The position numbers and the translations under genes were made by a program. A stretch of DNA of 40,634 bases, taken from a virus. How positions within the stretch are numbered: position 1 is the first letter of the stretch; each line of letters starts with the position of its first letter. The notes under the pieces are model-generated. The model was not told the origin of the DNA, ran no database searches, and saw only the letters and a list, made by a program, of their open reading frames with translations. The stretch is taken from positions 1 to 40,634 of IMG/VR virus record IMGVR_UViG_3300045885_000100; one strand, given 5' to 3'. Below, piece after piece: positions 21,753 to 31,030 of this stretch.

Positions 21753-22103
21753 TCAGTCGTCCTCGCTCGGCACGTCGACCCAGTCGGGGAGCATGATGCC
21801 GCCGGAGCGCACCACGAGGAACGGCTCGCCGTCGAAGGTCACGCGGCTGCCCTGGATCGTGATGACCGGACGCCCTGATGTCTGGCCCGACAGCACGGCG
21901 CGGGCGCGAGCCTCAAGCCGCAGGTGCAGCCGGTCGCCCGCCGCCTTCGTGCAGATGTAGACACGGTCGTCGTTGTCATCGCGCAGCGACTCCGCGAACG
22001 GGCAATGGTCCGGCGGCATCGCCTCGGCGTTGCCCCAGACGTTGCTTCCGTGCAGGTGCCACTGGCCGTCGTCCTCGCGCTTGAACTGCAGATGTCCCCA
22101 CAT
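21753..22103 (-). CDS. Hypothetical tail-associated protein
   Basis: 116 residues from ATG 22103, seven bases after the gpJ-like stop. Strand rich (WGHLQFKREDDGQWHLHG, DRLHLRLEARARAVL, SRVTFDGEPFLVVRSGG) with an acidic end (DVPSEDD). It sits between the tip protein and the lyase and may join them or decorate the tip. No family recognised. Confidence 0.6.
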   Translation of the reverse strand: MWGHLQFKREDDGQWHLHGSNVWGNAEAMPPDHCPFAESLRDDNDDRVYICTKAAGDRLHLRLEARARAVLSGQTSGRPVITIQGSRVTFDGEPFLVVRSGGIMLPDWVDVPSEDD

Positions 22104-22109
22104 GGCCGG

Positions 22110-25100
22110 TCACCAATACTTGAACGTGAGCGTGCCAATCGGCAGCGTGCTGCCGCCGAGCGGGATCACCCGCACCACGAACGAGGTCTCGTCCGCCGCA
22201 TACAGATACGTCGTGACCTCTGGCCCGCCGGCAGGCGTCCACATCCACGTCACCAGCGGCGTGATCCCCATGCCGTGATTGAACGTGATATGCACTGAGC
22301 CCGAGACGAACACCGAGGCGACGTTGACACCCTGGCGCTTATCGGAGCTGATCGCGCCAGACGTGACCTTCTGGCCGTTCACGGAGAGGTTCTTGATCTT
22401 CGCGGTGTCCACGGAGAGATCCCTGATGTGCGCGGTGTCGATCTCCGCGAACCCGATCTTGGCGCTGGTGATCGAGGCGTCCTCGATCTGCGCCGTGCCG
22501 ATGGCGGCCGCCGCGATCTTCGCCCGCGTGATCTCCGCGTCGAGGATCTTCGCCCGCGTGATCGAGGCGTCCTGAATCTTGGCGGTGGTGATCGTCGCGT
22601 CGTTGATGTGCGCGGTAGTGATGATCCCGTTATTGATCTGCGCCGTGCCCGTAATCAGCGCCTGATTCGTGATGAGCTGGGCCGCGCCAATCGTATGGGC
22701 CAAGATGTCGGAGCCGTGCACCGTCGCCTTGCCGTTCGTCACCACCAAGTTCAACCCGCCGTTGTACACCGCGAGGATCACGCGGTTCACCACGATGCTC
22801 GTGGCGGGATCAGGGATGGCGTCGAGCGTCGTCTCACCGATCAGCCAGGAGATGAACAACGACGTGGTCGTGAAGTGCCCGCTGCCCGATGAGATGTCGC
22901 GCTCCAGCAGCTCGCCCTCGGTGTTCACGTAGAGAATCCGGCCCGCCGTCCACGACACCGTGTTCGTGGTCGGGTCCGCCGTGAACGTGATGTCCTCGAC
23001 GGTGATGTCTGTGCGGAAGAACTGGTACACCTCGGCCGCGCTCTTCGGCACCACCTCGACGATCTGCGAGCCGATGCCGTCACCGAACGCATCCACCGGC
23101 ATGATCTGCAGGAAATACGTGATCCCGTGCGTGAGGTTCGGGATGATGACGGTTTTCTGGACGGCTGACCGCTCGTCGAACTGCTCGAGCGGTGGGTTGG
23201 CCGTCGAGAGCAGCACGCGGTAGCTCTGGAAGTCGTGGTCCGTCGGGTTGAACGCCGTCCAGTCCGCGACGGCGGCGTCCACCAGCGCCGTCACCACGGG
23301 CGCGATCTCGCTCATGTCCGGCGCTTCATTCGACACGACGAGCACGGCCGGCTCGATGGACACGGCGCCGTCGTGGCTGCGCGCCCAGACGCGGATCTCG
23401 ATCTGACGCTGCGGCGCGAGCGGCTTGTGGTCCTCGACGTTCATCTCGTAGGTGTAGTTGAAGCCGGGCGTGGTGACGTAGATCGGGAACCGGCGCTTGA
23501 CGCCGCTCGTCCAGATCTCGACGACGTAGTCGCGGATGCTCGCGTCCTGCGTGAAGTCGTCCTCGGCGTCGCCGCTGCCGGGGTTCAGCGTCACCGCGTT
23601 CCAGACGAATTTGGCGTCGCGCCCCGCGAACACGGTGTCGTTCGGATTGCCGGTGACAGGGTTGGCGAGGCGCAACCCCGTGACGCGCGGCGGCCCGAGT
23701 CGCGGCACCTGCTGGCCGATGGTGGCCGCATAGCCGAACGGCGTGGCGATCAGGTTGTAGGACGTGACGAGCGGCGGGTTCGGGATCTCCATGCCCGCGA
23801 TGAACACCCAGTTGCTCGGCCGCCCCACCGCCGACACGACGCGCACGCGGAGGTCGTAGACCTTCCCCGGATCGAGCGGGGCGAACACCATCTCCTGCAC
23901 GTCGGCCGACACCTCGGGCATGACCGTCCACGGCACCGCCGCGCCGTTGAACCGGAACCCGCCCTGGACCTTCGCGCCCGCGAGCGGCACCACGCCCTGC
24001 GGGATGCGATAGTGCAGCGTCGCCTTCGCCCCAATGGTGCCGGTGGCCGTCCGGAACGCCGCCACGCCCTCGCTCACGAGGCCGTCGGGGATCGGGTCGG
24101 GCGGCTGCCGCAGCTCCGGTGGCAATGTGATATGTGGGTCGTAGGGCGGTACGGTGCCCGAGTCCGCGTCATAGACCTGGGGCGAGTAGTCAACGGCCAC
24201 GATGCGCGCGGACAGATCGCGGAGCATCTCGATCCGGATGATGAGCAGGTCCACCGTCTCGTTGCCGAGCGTCCCGAACGTGAACAGATCGCCTGCGGCC
24301 GGGACGCTGCCCGCCGCCACTGGCGCCGTGAACGTCAGCGAGCTCTGCGTGCCCACCACCGTCACGACCTGCGCGCTGGCGATCACGCCGTCCGACCGCC
24401 GCCACTTCAGCCCGTAGCTCGACGCTTCCATCGGGACGGGCTCGTCGAGCGTGACGCTGACGGCCTGGCTCGAGCCGTTCAGCGTGACCGTCTTGATGCG
24501 CCCCGCCGTGATGCCGAACAGCGGCACGTCATGGTTGAACTGGATGCGGTCGCCGCGCGTGTTCGCGAGGTGCTCGAAGTCGCACTCGAACTCGTGGATG
24601 TCCGGCCGGAGATACGCCGCCGCGAGGTGGTAGCGCGCGAGCTTCCAGACTTGGTCCGGGTCGGTGACGCCGACGAACTGCAGACTCTCAAACTTCGTCG
24701 CGTTCCCCGCGTGGTAGCCGTCCCAGTAGACGAGGCGCTCCTCCATCTGCCACGTCAGGTCGGACACGAACTGCGCCTTGAGCGCGTGCGGTAGATCGCG
24801 GAACGCCCTGGTGCCGCGATAGTTGCGGCTGTTCCTCGGGGTGTAGAGTCCAGCCGGCGACGCCTGCGGGATGTCGCGGATCACGCCAAAGGTGCCGTCA
24901 ATCGTGCCGAGGGTCGCGCGGCCGACCGCACACACCTGATCGAGCACCTGCTTGACGGTGGCGGTCTGCTCCACCACGAAGTCGAACCGCCTGATCTCGG
25001 TGACGCAGTCGCTATGCCACGCCTCCAGCGCCGCCAGATCAATCCTCGCGTCCGCGAGCGGACGCGCCATCTGCGGCCCTTGCAGGACGTGGCGATAGAG

Positions 25101-26483
25101 CGAGGCGGGGTTCCGGGTCGCTCGCGTCACCCAGGTATCGGTGCCGCTGTCGTAGTCAGGGACGATGGACGTGGCGACGCACGAGAGCTGATCGATGACC
25201 CCGTTGAGCCGGTCGGACGCCTTGACGCGGATGGCGATGCGCGCGAGGCCGACGGCCAGGATGGCCGCTGAGATGGGGTCGCTGTTCGTGATGCTCCGGA
25301 TCGCGGTCCATTGCGCGGCGTTGATGAACGGCGCGTTCGTCGGGCCGTTGACTTCGAGATGCGCGTCCGTCTGAACCACGCGCACGTCGTACTGACCGCG
25401 CGCGACGGTCCAGCGGACACCCTGCCGATAGGTGGTGGCCACGGCTGCGGAGAACGCCGTGCTGTTCGGAATCAGCGTGAATGGATCGCCGCTGCCCGTC
25501 AGGCGATAGCTCACCACGAGCGTCGCTGGCATCGGGATCTTATTGCCGTTCGGGGTGAACGCGACTAACCCCCTCGGCCAGACGAAGTCCAGGCTGATCT
25601 CATCGATGTCCGGCTGCGTCGTCCGGATATGCGCGGAGCCGTCAATCAGGTTGATGGCCCCGCTGCCGCCGCCCGGAGCTTCCTCGACCACGTTGTTCGT
25701 GAACAGCGTGAGCGGCGGGTCCGCTGGATCACCGACGCGGACCTCGACCTCGATCTCCCCGAAGTCCGCGATGGCCGTCTCACCGATCTTGATGTCTTCG
25801 ATGTCGTACTTACCGAGGCCGACGACGAAGAGGCAGCGCAGATACTGGTCGTTGCCGACGATCTCCGTGTAGGGCAGCGCCCCGAACGGCGGGAAGATCC
25901 GATGGCGACCGAGAATGAACGGCACGGGGCCGTAGGGGTTCGCCTGGTTCCGCTGGCCCGTGATGGCGTACACCGGGAGATCGAGCGGCCCGCCGTCGCC
26001 ACGGGACAGTCGCGCCTGCGGCGGTGGCATCAGGAGCGACACCACGCCGCTGATGATCATGCCGATGCCCATCGTGAGGACGTAGGGCGCGAACGCGCGC
26101 AGCACGGGCACGAAGAACATCACGATGCCGATGATCGTGATCACCACGCCGAGGAGCGTCTGCAGCCACCCCTTGCCGCCCCCGCCGCTACTGCCCGCCG
26201 GCCGCGCCCGCACCACGACGTAGTGGCCCCGTCTCGGCCGCACCCGTGGCCACCATTCACGCGGCACGACCGAGCCGTCGATGGACACGAGGGCGTCGGT
26301 CCATTCCTTGAGCTCGGCGCGCTCCACGATCTCCGCGAGCGTCGCACCCTCGGCCACGAGGAAGTCATGGCGCTCGAGCGTGAACGGGTTCCGCAGGACG
26401 CGCACGCGCACGAGGCCGACGAGCTGCTCGACCTCGTCCACGATCTCGCCCTCGAGGACGCGCACCGCCAGGTCAGTCGTCAT
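22110..26483 (-). CDS. gpJ-like tail tip / central fibre protein
   Basis: 1457 residues from ATG 26483 (ATGA overlap). Residues 1-95 form a small ubiquitin-like domain ending WWPRVRPRRGHYVVVRARP; a Gly linker and two hydrophobic segments follow (107-124 and 131-151), the layout of lambda gpI-like proteins, fused here to the J-type body. The body has the pattern DLPVYAITGQRNQANPYGPV of the tip-attachment family, then fibronectin-like domains in the second half. Residues 1294-1373 are eight 10-residue repeats (xDAxITxAKI). The last 84 residues form a beta domain (SVHITFNHGMGITPLVTW) like fibre tips. It forms the tail tip and contacts the receptor and host membrane. Confidence 0.9.
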   Translation of the reverse strand: MTTDLAVRVLEGEIVDEVEQLVGLVRVRVLRNPFTLERHDFLVAEGATLAEIVERAELKEWTDALVSIDGSVVPREWWPRVRPRRGHYVVVRARPAGSSGGGGKGWLQTLLGVVITIIGIVMFFVPVLRAFAPYVLTMGIGMIISGVVSLLMPPPQARLSRGDGGPLDLPVYAITGQRNQANPYGPVPFILGRHRIFPPFGALPYTEIVGNDQYLRCLFVVGLGKYDIEDIKIGETAIADFGEIEVEVRVGDPADPPLTLFTNNVVEEAPGGGSGAINLIDGSAHIRTTQPDIDEISLDFVWPRGLVAFTPNGNKIPMPATLVVSYRLTGSGDPFTLIPNSTAFSAAVATTYRQGVRWTVARGQYDVRVVQTDAHLEVNGPTNAPFINAAQWTAIRSITNSDPISAAILAVGLARIAIRVKASDRLNGVIDQLSCVATSIVPDYDSGTDTWVTRATRNPASLYRHVLQGPQMARPLADARIDLAALEAWHSDCVTEIRRFDFVVEQTATVKQVLDQVCAVGRATLGTIDGTFGVIRDIPQASPAGLYTPRNSRNYRGTRAFRDLPHALKAQFVSDLTWQMEERLVYWDGYHAGNATKFESLQFVGVTDPDQVWKLARYHLAAAYLRPDIHEFECDFEHLANTRGDRIQFNHDVPLFGITAGRIKTVTLNGSSQAVSVTLDEPVPMEASSYGLKWRRSDGVIASAQVVTVVGTQSSLTFTAPVAAGSVPAAGDLFTFGTLGNETVDLLIIRIEMLRDLSARIVAVDYSPQVYDADSGTVPPYDPHITLPPELRQPPDPIPDGLVSEGVAAFRTATGTIGAKATLHYRIPQGVVPLAGAKVQGGFRFNGAAVPWTVMPEVSADVQEMVFAPLDPGKVYDLRVRVVSAVGRPSNWVFIAGMEIPNPPLVTSYNLIATPFGYAATIGQQVPRLGPPRVTGLRLANPVTGNPNDTVFAGRDAKFVWNAVTLNPGSGDAEDDFTQDASIRDYVVEIWTSGVKRRFPIYVTTPGFNYTYEMNVEDHKPLAPQRQIEIRVWARSHDGAVSIEPAVLVVSNEAPDMSEIAPVVTALVDAAVADWTAFNPTDHDFQSYRVLLSTANPPLEQFDERSAVQKTVIIPNLTHGITYFLQIMPVDAFGDGIGSQIVEVVPKSAAEVYQFFRTDITVEDITFTADPTTNTVSWTAGRILYVNTEGELLERDISSGSGHFTTTSLFISWLIGETTLDAIPDPATSIVVNRVILAVYNGGLNLVVTNGKATVHGSDILAHTIGAAQLITNQALITGTAQINNGIITTAHINDATITTAKIQDASITRAKILDAEITRAKIAAAAIGTAQIEDASITSAKIGFAEIDTAHIRDLSVDTAKIKNLSVNGQKVTSGAISSDKRQGVNVASVFVSGSVHITFNHGMGITPLVTWMWTPAGGPEVTTYLYAADETSFVVRVIPLGGSTLPIGTLTFKYW
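22365..22604 (-). repeat. Eight 30-base repeats coding for decapeptides in gpJ
   Basis: Eight units of ten residues, such as NDATITTAKI, QDASITRAKI, LDAEITRAKI, AAAAIGTAQI and EDASITSAKI. Isoleucine or valine recurs every five residues. This pattern suits a left-handed beta-helix or triple-stranded stalk. Copy number could change by slippage. Confidence 0.8.
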
Positions 26484-26878
26484 GCCGTCTCCCGTTCGAG
26501 TGCGGCATGACGGAACATCCCGACGATGCGCGGCCGCCAGAGCTGGACGCGCTCGATGGACGACGTGCGGTTGTTGATGACGTGCAGGAACCGCCCGCGC
26601 TCCACGATCATCCCGACGTGCATACGGCCGAGCGGGCGCAGCAGGACCACGTCCCCGAGCTTCGCGTCTCGCTCAGACACGACCTGCGTCCACTGGGCCG
26701 TCCCGCGCTCGGCATCAGCGTCAGCCCACGTCGCATAGAGGTCAGCGGGCGGGGTCCCGGCGTGCGCGTCGAGTTCGATGCCGAACTGCTCGCGGTAGAT
26801 GCGGACGATCAGCGCCCAGCACGTCAGCGCCGTCTCGTCGTAGGGCAGGCCCACGTAGTCCGCGATCCAGGGCGGCAT
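26480..26878 (-). CDS. NlpC/P60 tail peptidase (gpK-like)
   Basis: 132 residues from ATG 26878. It has the NlpC/P60 pattern: WIADYVGLPYDETALTCWAL with nucleophile C20, GDVVLLRPLGRMHVGMIV with H87, and FLHVINN with H99. In lambda the equivalent gpK C-terminal domain is next to gpJ and gpI and acts in tail tip assembly and possibly local cell-wall cleavage. All catalytic positions are present, so it could be the only peptidoglycan hydrolase of this phage. Confidence 0.88.
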   Translation of the reverse strand: MPPWIADYVGLPYDETALTCWALIVRIYREQFGIELDAHAGTPPADLYATWADADAERGTAQWTQVVSERDAKLGDVVLLRPLGRMHVGMIVERGRFLHVINNRTSSIERVQLWRPRIVGMFRHAALERETA

Positions 26879-27360
26879 CAGGCCGCCGCCGTGAAGAGTG
26901 CGTCGAAGTGAATGGGCGAGAACTGATACTGCTGCGCGGGCTCATCGAGGAGGGGCTCATAGGTGATGTCCCCCGACACCGTCATATGGTCCCAGGAGAC
27001 GTTCCGGAGTGCGCCTGGCCCTGCCTTCGCTTCGACGGCATCCGGGGCCGCCGCGCGGATCACCTCGAAGAGGAACGTGGCCGGCGTCGTGACGGATCGG
27101 ATGGCGGCGACGATGTTCCGGTCGATGTTGTCGATGGAGATCCGGACCCGAACGACCTCGTCGTCGCGGTCATCCGGCAGGGTGACATCGAACGGATAAG
27201 GCTGGAACGTCTCGCCGCGCGACACGATGCTGACGTGATTGTTCACGAACCGCTGGGTGAGGATGTCGGGATGGCTGAGCGTCAGCAGGCCGAGGATGAC
27301 CTCGCCCGTCTCCTGCGCGTTCCCCGCCGCCCGCATCGCCGCCGAGAGCGACCGCGCCAT
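26878..27360 (-). CDS. DUF1833 minor tail protein
   Basis: 160 residues, one base after the preceding gene. ILGLLTLSHPDILTQRFVNN, VSRGETFQPYPFDVTLPDD and ISIDNIDRNIVAAI match the DUF1833 phage tail pattern. These proteins lie between tape measure and tip genes, occupying the place of lambda gpM/gpL, and probably build the distal tail cap. Confidence 0.8.
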   Translation of the reverse strand: MARSLSAAMRAAGNAQETGEVILGLLTLSHPDILTQRFVNNHVSIVSRGETFQPYPFDVTLPDDRDDEVVRVRISIDNIDRNIVAAIRSVTTPATFLFEVIRAAAPDAVEAKAGPGALRNVSWDHMTVSGDITYEPLLDEPAQQYQFSPIHFDALFTAAA

Positions 27361-27361
27361 G

Positions 27362-27724
27362 CTACGGCATCACCTCGACGGCGAGCGTCACCTCATACTG
27401 ACCAGCTCCCAGCCCGCGCCACGCTGGCGGCTTACTCGGCTTCGTGAAGCGGTGCGTGACGGTGGCGCCCGTGATCGGATGCCGGAGCCCGTCGAACGTG
27501 AGCGTCCCGCCCGCGGTGTCCGTGTAGAAGAACGTGCGGAACGCCGTGAACTGCGAGCTGGTCAGGATGAGGCTGCCGCTGTACGGCTCCGGCGCGGCGG
27601 TGTATCGGTTCCGGCGCTTCGACGGACCCGCGTCCATTGGCGAATCAATCGCGGTGCTCTTGAGCTCGCCCGTGCCGCCCTCGATGCGGAGCTGCGTGGG
27701 AAGCGACACGGGCCACGTCGCCAT
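27362..27724 (-). CDS. Minor tail protein
   Basis: 120 residues from ATG 27724 (TGATG overlap with the tape measure stop; the upstream extension is not needed). Motifs ATWPVSLPTQLRI, DSPMDAGPSKRRNRYTA, GSLILTSSQFTAF and GAGQYEVTLAVEVM are typical of a small distal tail protein of siphoviruses coded after the tape measure. It likely forms a ring at the tail end. Confidence 0.75.
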   Translation of the reverse strand: MATWPVSLPTQLRIEGGTGELKSTAIDSPMDAGPSKRRNRYTAAPEPYSGSLILTSSQFTAFRTFFYTDTAGGTLTFDGLRHPITGATVTHRFTKPSKPPAWRGLGAGQYEVTLAVEVMP

Positions 27725-30135
27725 CAGCGCCTCACGCCATGCCGCGTCATGCCCCACACCTGGCGCATGGTCGAATCCATCGACCCGTCCACCATCGCGC
27801 CCTGCATCATCCGCTTGAGCCGGATCTCGAGCGCCCGCTCACCGTCGGGCCCGGTGGTCTCGCGCGCGCTGCCCTCGGCCTCGACGCCGGTCTCGTTGCG
27901 GACGATGATCGTGAACCCGCCGCTTCCCGTGACGTCGTTCAGCTTGTCAAGCGGCATGATGACCTCGTCCTGGCCGCCCTCGCCGACCATGACCGCCACA
28001 CCGCCCGGGCGGGCCCGGATGAAGGCGCCCTCGGCGGCACCAGGCAGGCCGCGCACGGTATCGGACAGCGAGCCGGCGTTGCCAGCCGCGGATCCCGTGA
28101 AGCCGGTGTTGCCGCCGCCGAAGAACCCACCCACCGCGCTGACCACGAGGCCCACGCCCTGCTTGATGAGGCCGGTCTGCGCGAGCCACTTCAGGAAGTC
28201 CGTCAGCGCGTCCATCGCGGCCTTGATGATTCCCTTCACGCCCTGGTCCAGCAGCGAGATGGCGACCGACTGCGCGAGGTTCCTGAAGGCGTCGCTGATC
28301 TTCGAGGTGCCGAGGATGACGGCCTGCACGGAGGTGCTCATCGCGTTCTGGAAGGCGTCGCCGATCCCGCGGACGGTGTTCTCGAGGCGCTGGTCGCGCT
28401 GCAGCTCGTCGAGCCGCCCCTTCAGTTCTCTGATCTTGTCGCCGGCCGCCTCGAGTCCTTGCTCGTTGATGAGCCGAGTGATCGCCGTGCGGAGCGCCTC
28501 GATCTTCAGCGAGGTCACATCCACGCCTCCGCCGACGCCGCTGAGCGAGGTGCCGAAGAGCTTGGCCGCCTCGTCAGCCGAACGGAGTGCGGTATCGAGA
28601 TCCTTCAGCGGCGAGGCCTTCAGCTCCTCGATCTTCGCGATGGCGAGCTGCTCGGCCTCGGTCGCCGCGAGGATCGCCTCCGCGTGCGCCACCCATCCGG
28701 CGTTGTTCGCCTCGAGCGCGGCCGCCTCCTCCTCGAGGTCGGTCTTGATCTTGTCGGCGCGCATCTGCTCGGAGATGGCCTGCGCTTCCATCTGCGATCG
28801 CGCCAGGTCCTCGCCCTCCTTCGCACGGGACGCACCGATGGCGTCCTGCGCGGCGATGCTCTTCCTGACGAGGTCGTTCTGGATCTCGGCGCGCTTGACG
28901 GCCGCTTCCTGTTCGGCCTGGACGATCTTGGCCTGCACCGCGGCGGCCTTCGTCCCGAGCAGGTCGTCCTTCTCCTGCGCGGCCTTCAGCTCGGCGGCGA
29001 ACACGGACTTCTTCGCCGCGAGCTCGAGGTCGACCGTCTTGATGCGCTCGGCGGCCGCGGTCTGCTCGCTCTTGAGCCCGAGCTCGACGGCCTGCTTGCG
29101 CGCGGCCTCCTCGAGCCCGAGCACGGCGATAACGCGCGCGGCCTGCTTCTGCGCCGCGATGACCGCCAGCTCGGCACGCTGCTCCGCGAACTGCGGGCCG
29201 GGGTCCGGCGGACCGAACATCGGCATGTCCCAGGTGCCGGACGCGCCGGCAGACTTCGGGGCCGGCCCCATGAAGTGCCCGCGCTGCAGGAACCCCGTGA
29301 TCGCCTTCAGCCCCTCGGTGACCGTCGGCGTGGTGAGCTCCGCGATCCGCATCTTGAGGCCGGCCCACGCCATCGACTGCGCGTTGATGGCGCGGATGAG
29401 CTTTTCCGTCTCCTCCTGCGACTTCTGCGACCAGGGCGAGAGCTTCTCGGCCTCTTCCATGAACGCGATGAACTTCTCGCGGCTCATCGCGAAGATCGGC
29501 GCCAGCTCGCGTCCCGCGCGCCCGAAGACCGCCATCAGCGCGGCGCTGCGCTCGGCCGCCGTCCCCATGGCCGCGATGCGATCGCGCACCATCAGGAACA
29601 GCTCGCCCTCGCTCGTCGCCCGCTGGACGTCCGCGAGCGTCAGGCCGATCTTCCGCAAGCCGGCGCCGCCGCTGTCGAGCTCGGTGCCCATCTTGAACAG
29701 CGCGTTCGTGAGCGCGCCCACGTCGCTGCCGAGGAGCTGGAACGTGTTGGCGAGGTTGTCGGCCTCTTCGGCGTTGAGGCCCGACACCGCCATCAGCGAC
29801 TTGATCTCCTTGGCGTTGTCGATCGCGGCCTTCGTCACGGACACGAGCGCGGCCCCGAGCCCACCGACCGCGACGGCCGCCAGGCCGAGCGGTGTGGCGA
29901 GCGCGGCGACGGCGCGCCCGAAGATGCCGGTGTTCACGCCAGCCGTCTCGAACAGCACGTTGACCTCGGTGAGCTGCTTGCCGAGGTCGTCGATCGCCTT
30001 CTCGGCCTGCTTCGCACCGGCGGCCGTCACGTTGCCGATGCGCGCACCCGCCTGCTCGACGCTCTTGAGCACCGCCGAGGCCTGCTCGGCACCGGTCGCG
30101 ACGATCCGGATCTCGAGCGTCGAGGCGGTCGCCAT
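27724..30135 (-). CDS. Tape measure protein
   Basis: 803 residues from ATG 30135 (TGATG overlap). The N-terminus (1-60) is helical, residues 75-105 are strongly hydrophobic (LATPLGLAAVAVGGLGAALV), 320-520 are a long Ala/Glu/Lys coiled coil, and the C-terminus has the usual GEGGQDEVIMPLDKL motif. Tape measure proteins set tail length and enter the host membrane during DNA injection. At about 0.15 nm per residue, the general rule gives a tail near 120 nm. Confidence 0.93.
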   Translation of the reverse strand: MATASTLEIRIVATGAEQASAVLKSVEQAGARIGNVTAAGAKQAEKAIDDLGKQLTEVNVLFETAGVNTGIFGRAVAALATPLGLAAVAVGGLGAALVSVTKAAIDNAKEIKSLMAVSGLNAEEADNLANTFQLLGSDVGALTNALFKMGTELDSGGAGLRKIGLTLADVQRATSEGELFLMVRDRIAAMGTAAERSAALMAVFGRAGRELAPIFAMSREKFIAFMEEAEKLSPWSQKSQEETEKLIRAINAQSMAWAGLKMRIAELTTPTVTEGLKAITGFLQRGHFMGPAPKSAGASGTWDMPMFGPPDPGPQFAEQRAELAVIAAQKQAARVIAVLGLEEAARKQAVELGLKSEQTAAAERIKTVDLELAAKKSVFAAELKAAQEKDDLLGTKAAAVQAKIVQAEQEAAVKRAEIQNDLVRKSIAAQDAIGASRAKEGEDLARSQMEAQAISEQMRADKIKTDLEEEAAALEANNAGWVAHAEAILAATEAEQLAIAKIEELKASPLKDLDTALRSADEAAKLFGTSLSGVGGGVDVTSLKIEALRTAITRLINEQGLEAAGDKIRELKGRLDELQRDQRLENTVRGIGDAFQNAMSTSVQAVILGTSKISDAFRNLAQSVAISLLDQGVKGIIKAAMDALTDFLKWLAQTGLIKQGVGLVVSAVGGFFGGGNTGFTGSAAGNAGSLSDTVRGLPGAAEGAFIRARPGGVAVMVGEGGQDEVIMPLDKLNDVTGSGGFTIIVRNETGVEAEGSARETTGPDGERALEIRLKRMMQGAMVDGSMDSTMRQVWGMTRHGVRR

Positions 30136-30542
30136 CAGCGAGCCCTGGCCCCCGCCTGCGCCTCGGCGAGCTCCTCCGGCGTCAGGCGGCCCGTCTTCGC
30201 GAAGCCGGCCGCCTCGAGGGCGCGTGCCTGCGCCACGGCGGCCTCGACCAGCTCGGCATCGAGGTCGCGCTCGGCAGGCCGTTCGCGCGGGAACCGCGGG
30301 TCGCGCACGTAGCGGTCAACGGCCTCGGCGAGCGTCGACTCGGCCGAGGTGCCGGCGTTCGCGATGATGGCGAGCGCGGCCTGCGCGCGGCGCTCGTGGA
30401 GGACGGAGGCGATCATGGCCTCGACGTCGACGACCGAGCGGCGCCGCAGCAGCCGGTCCCACTGCCACGGCATGAGCCGCAGCAGGTCGAAGCCGACCGG
30501 CTCCGTCTGCTCGAGCCAGGCGTCGTAGTCGAGCGCGATCAC
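30135..30542 (-). CDS. Tail assembly chaperone, downstream frame (gpT-like)
   Basis: 135 residues if started at GTG 30542, which overlaps the upstream chaperone stop as GTGA. The sequence (MIALDYDAWLEQTEPVGFDL) is helical and charged. It is in the -1 frame relative to the upstream gene and that frame is open across it, so a -1 frameshift fusion is also possible, as in lambda gpG-GT. No canonical slippery heptamer is visible near the overlap. It binds the tape measure protein during tail assembly by analogy. Confidence 0.75.
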   Translation of the reverse strand: MIALDYDAWLEQTEPVGFDLLRLMPWQWDRLLRRRSVVDVEAMIASVLHERRAQAALAIIANAGTSAESTLAEAVDRYVRDPRFPRERPAERDLDAELVEAAVAQARALEAAGFAKTGRLTPEELAEAQAGARAR

Positions 30543-30943
30543 GTCGCGGATGTCACCGATTCCGTAGGGCGGGCCGCACCGTCCTTCGGCGCGGTCGGCC
30601 GCACGTCGTAGGTGATCTGACCGGACGCCTTCAGGGCCTCGAGGATCGGCCCCTGGATCTCCTCGAAGAACGACTCCTGACGGTGGCGCTTCACGTCGTC
30701 GAGCCAGTCGATCAGCCTGTCGACGGTGAGCCCCGGCGTGCGCTCGTGCTCGAGGCCGAACAGGAGCATGACGGCGATCGCCTCGTCGTCGCTCGCGCCG
30801 ACCAGCAGCGTCGCCTGGAGGATCCCCTCGTTCTTCTCCAGCCGGCCGAACGCGCGGAGCTGCCGCAGCGCCTTGACCACGTTCGCCGCGGAGTAGTAGA
30901 GCGAGTGCGCCTCGCCGTTGAGCGTGACCGGGATGCGGGCCAT
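30539..30943 (-). CDS. Tail assembly chaperone (gpG-like)
   Basis: 134 residues; ATG 30943 with GAGGAG upstream. A strand-rich start (MARIPVTLNGEAHSLYYS) is followed by helices (AANVVKALRQLRAFGRLEK and LTVDRLIDWLDDVKRH). Position between tail tube and tape measure genes and the following -1 frame open region are the hallmarks of tail chaperones. The last 25 residues are Pro/Thr/Ala rich. Confidence 0.82.
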   Translation of the reverse strand: MARIPVTLNGEAHSLYYSAANVVKALRQLRAFGRLEKNEGILQATLLVGASDDEAIAVMLLFGLEHERTPGLTVDRLIDWLDDVKRHRQESFFEEIQGPILEALKASGQITYDVRPTAPKDGAARPTESVTSAT

Positions 30944-31030
30944 GCTGTCTCCTCGCGCGTGCGGCCCGCCCCGGCCCCCTGGACAGCTTCAGTAGGGCCG
31001 AGGCGATGCGAACCGCACGCGGTCTGGTCG

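Noticed and set aside
22365-22604. 30-base repeats as a CRISPR array
   Set aside because: They are adjoining, diverged, in frame within gpJ and have no spacers.
27239-30367. Very long plus-strand open frame opposite the tape measure gene
   Set aside because: It mirrors the minus-strand tape measure protein, has shadow-like composition and no motif. High GC leaves long empty frames open.
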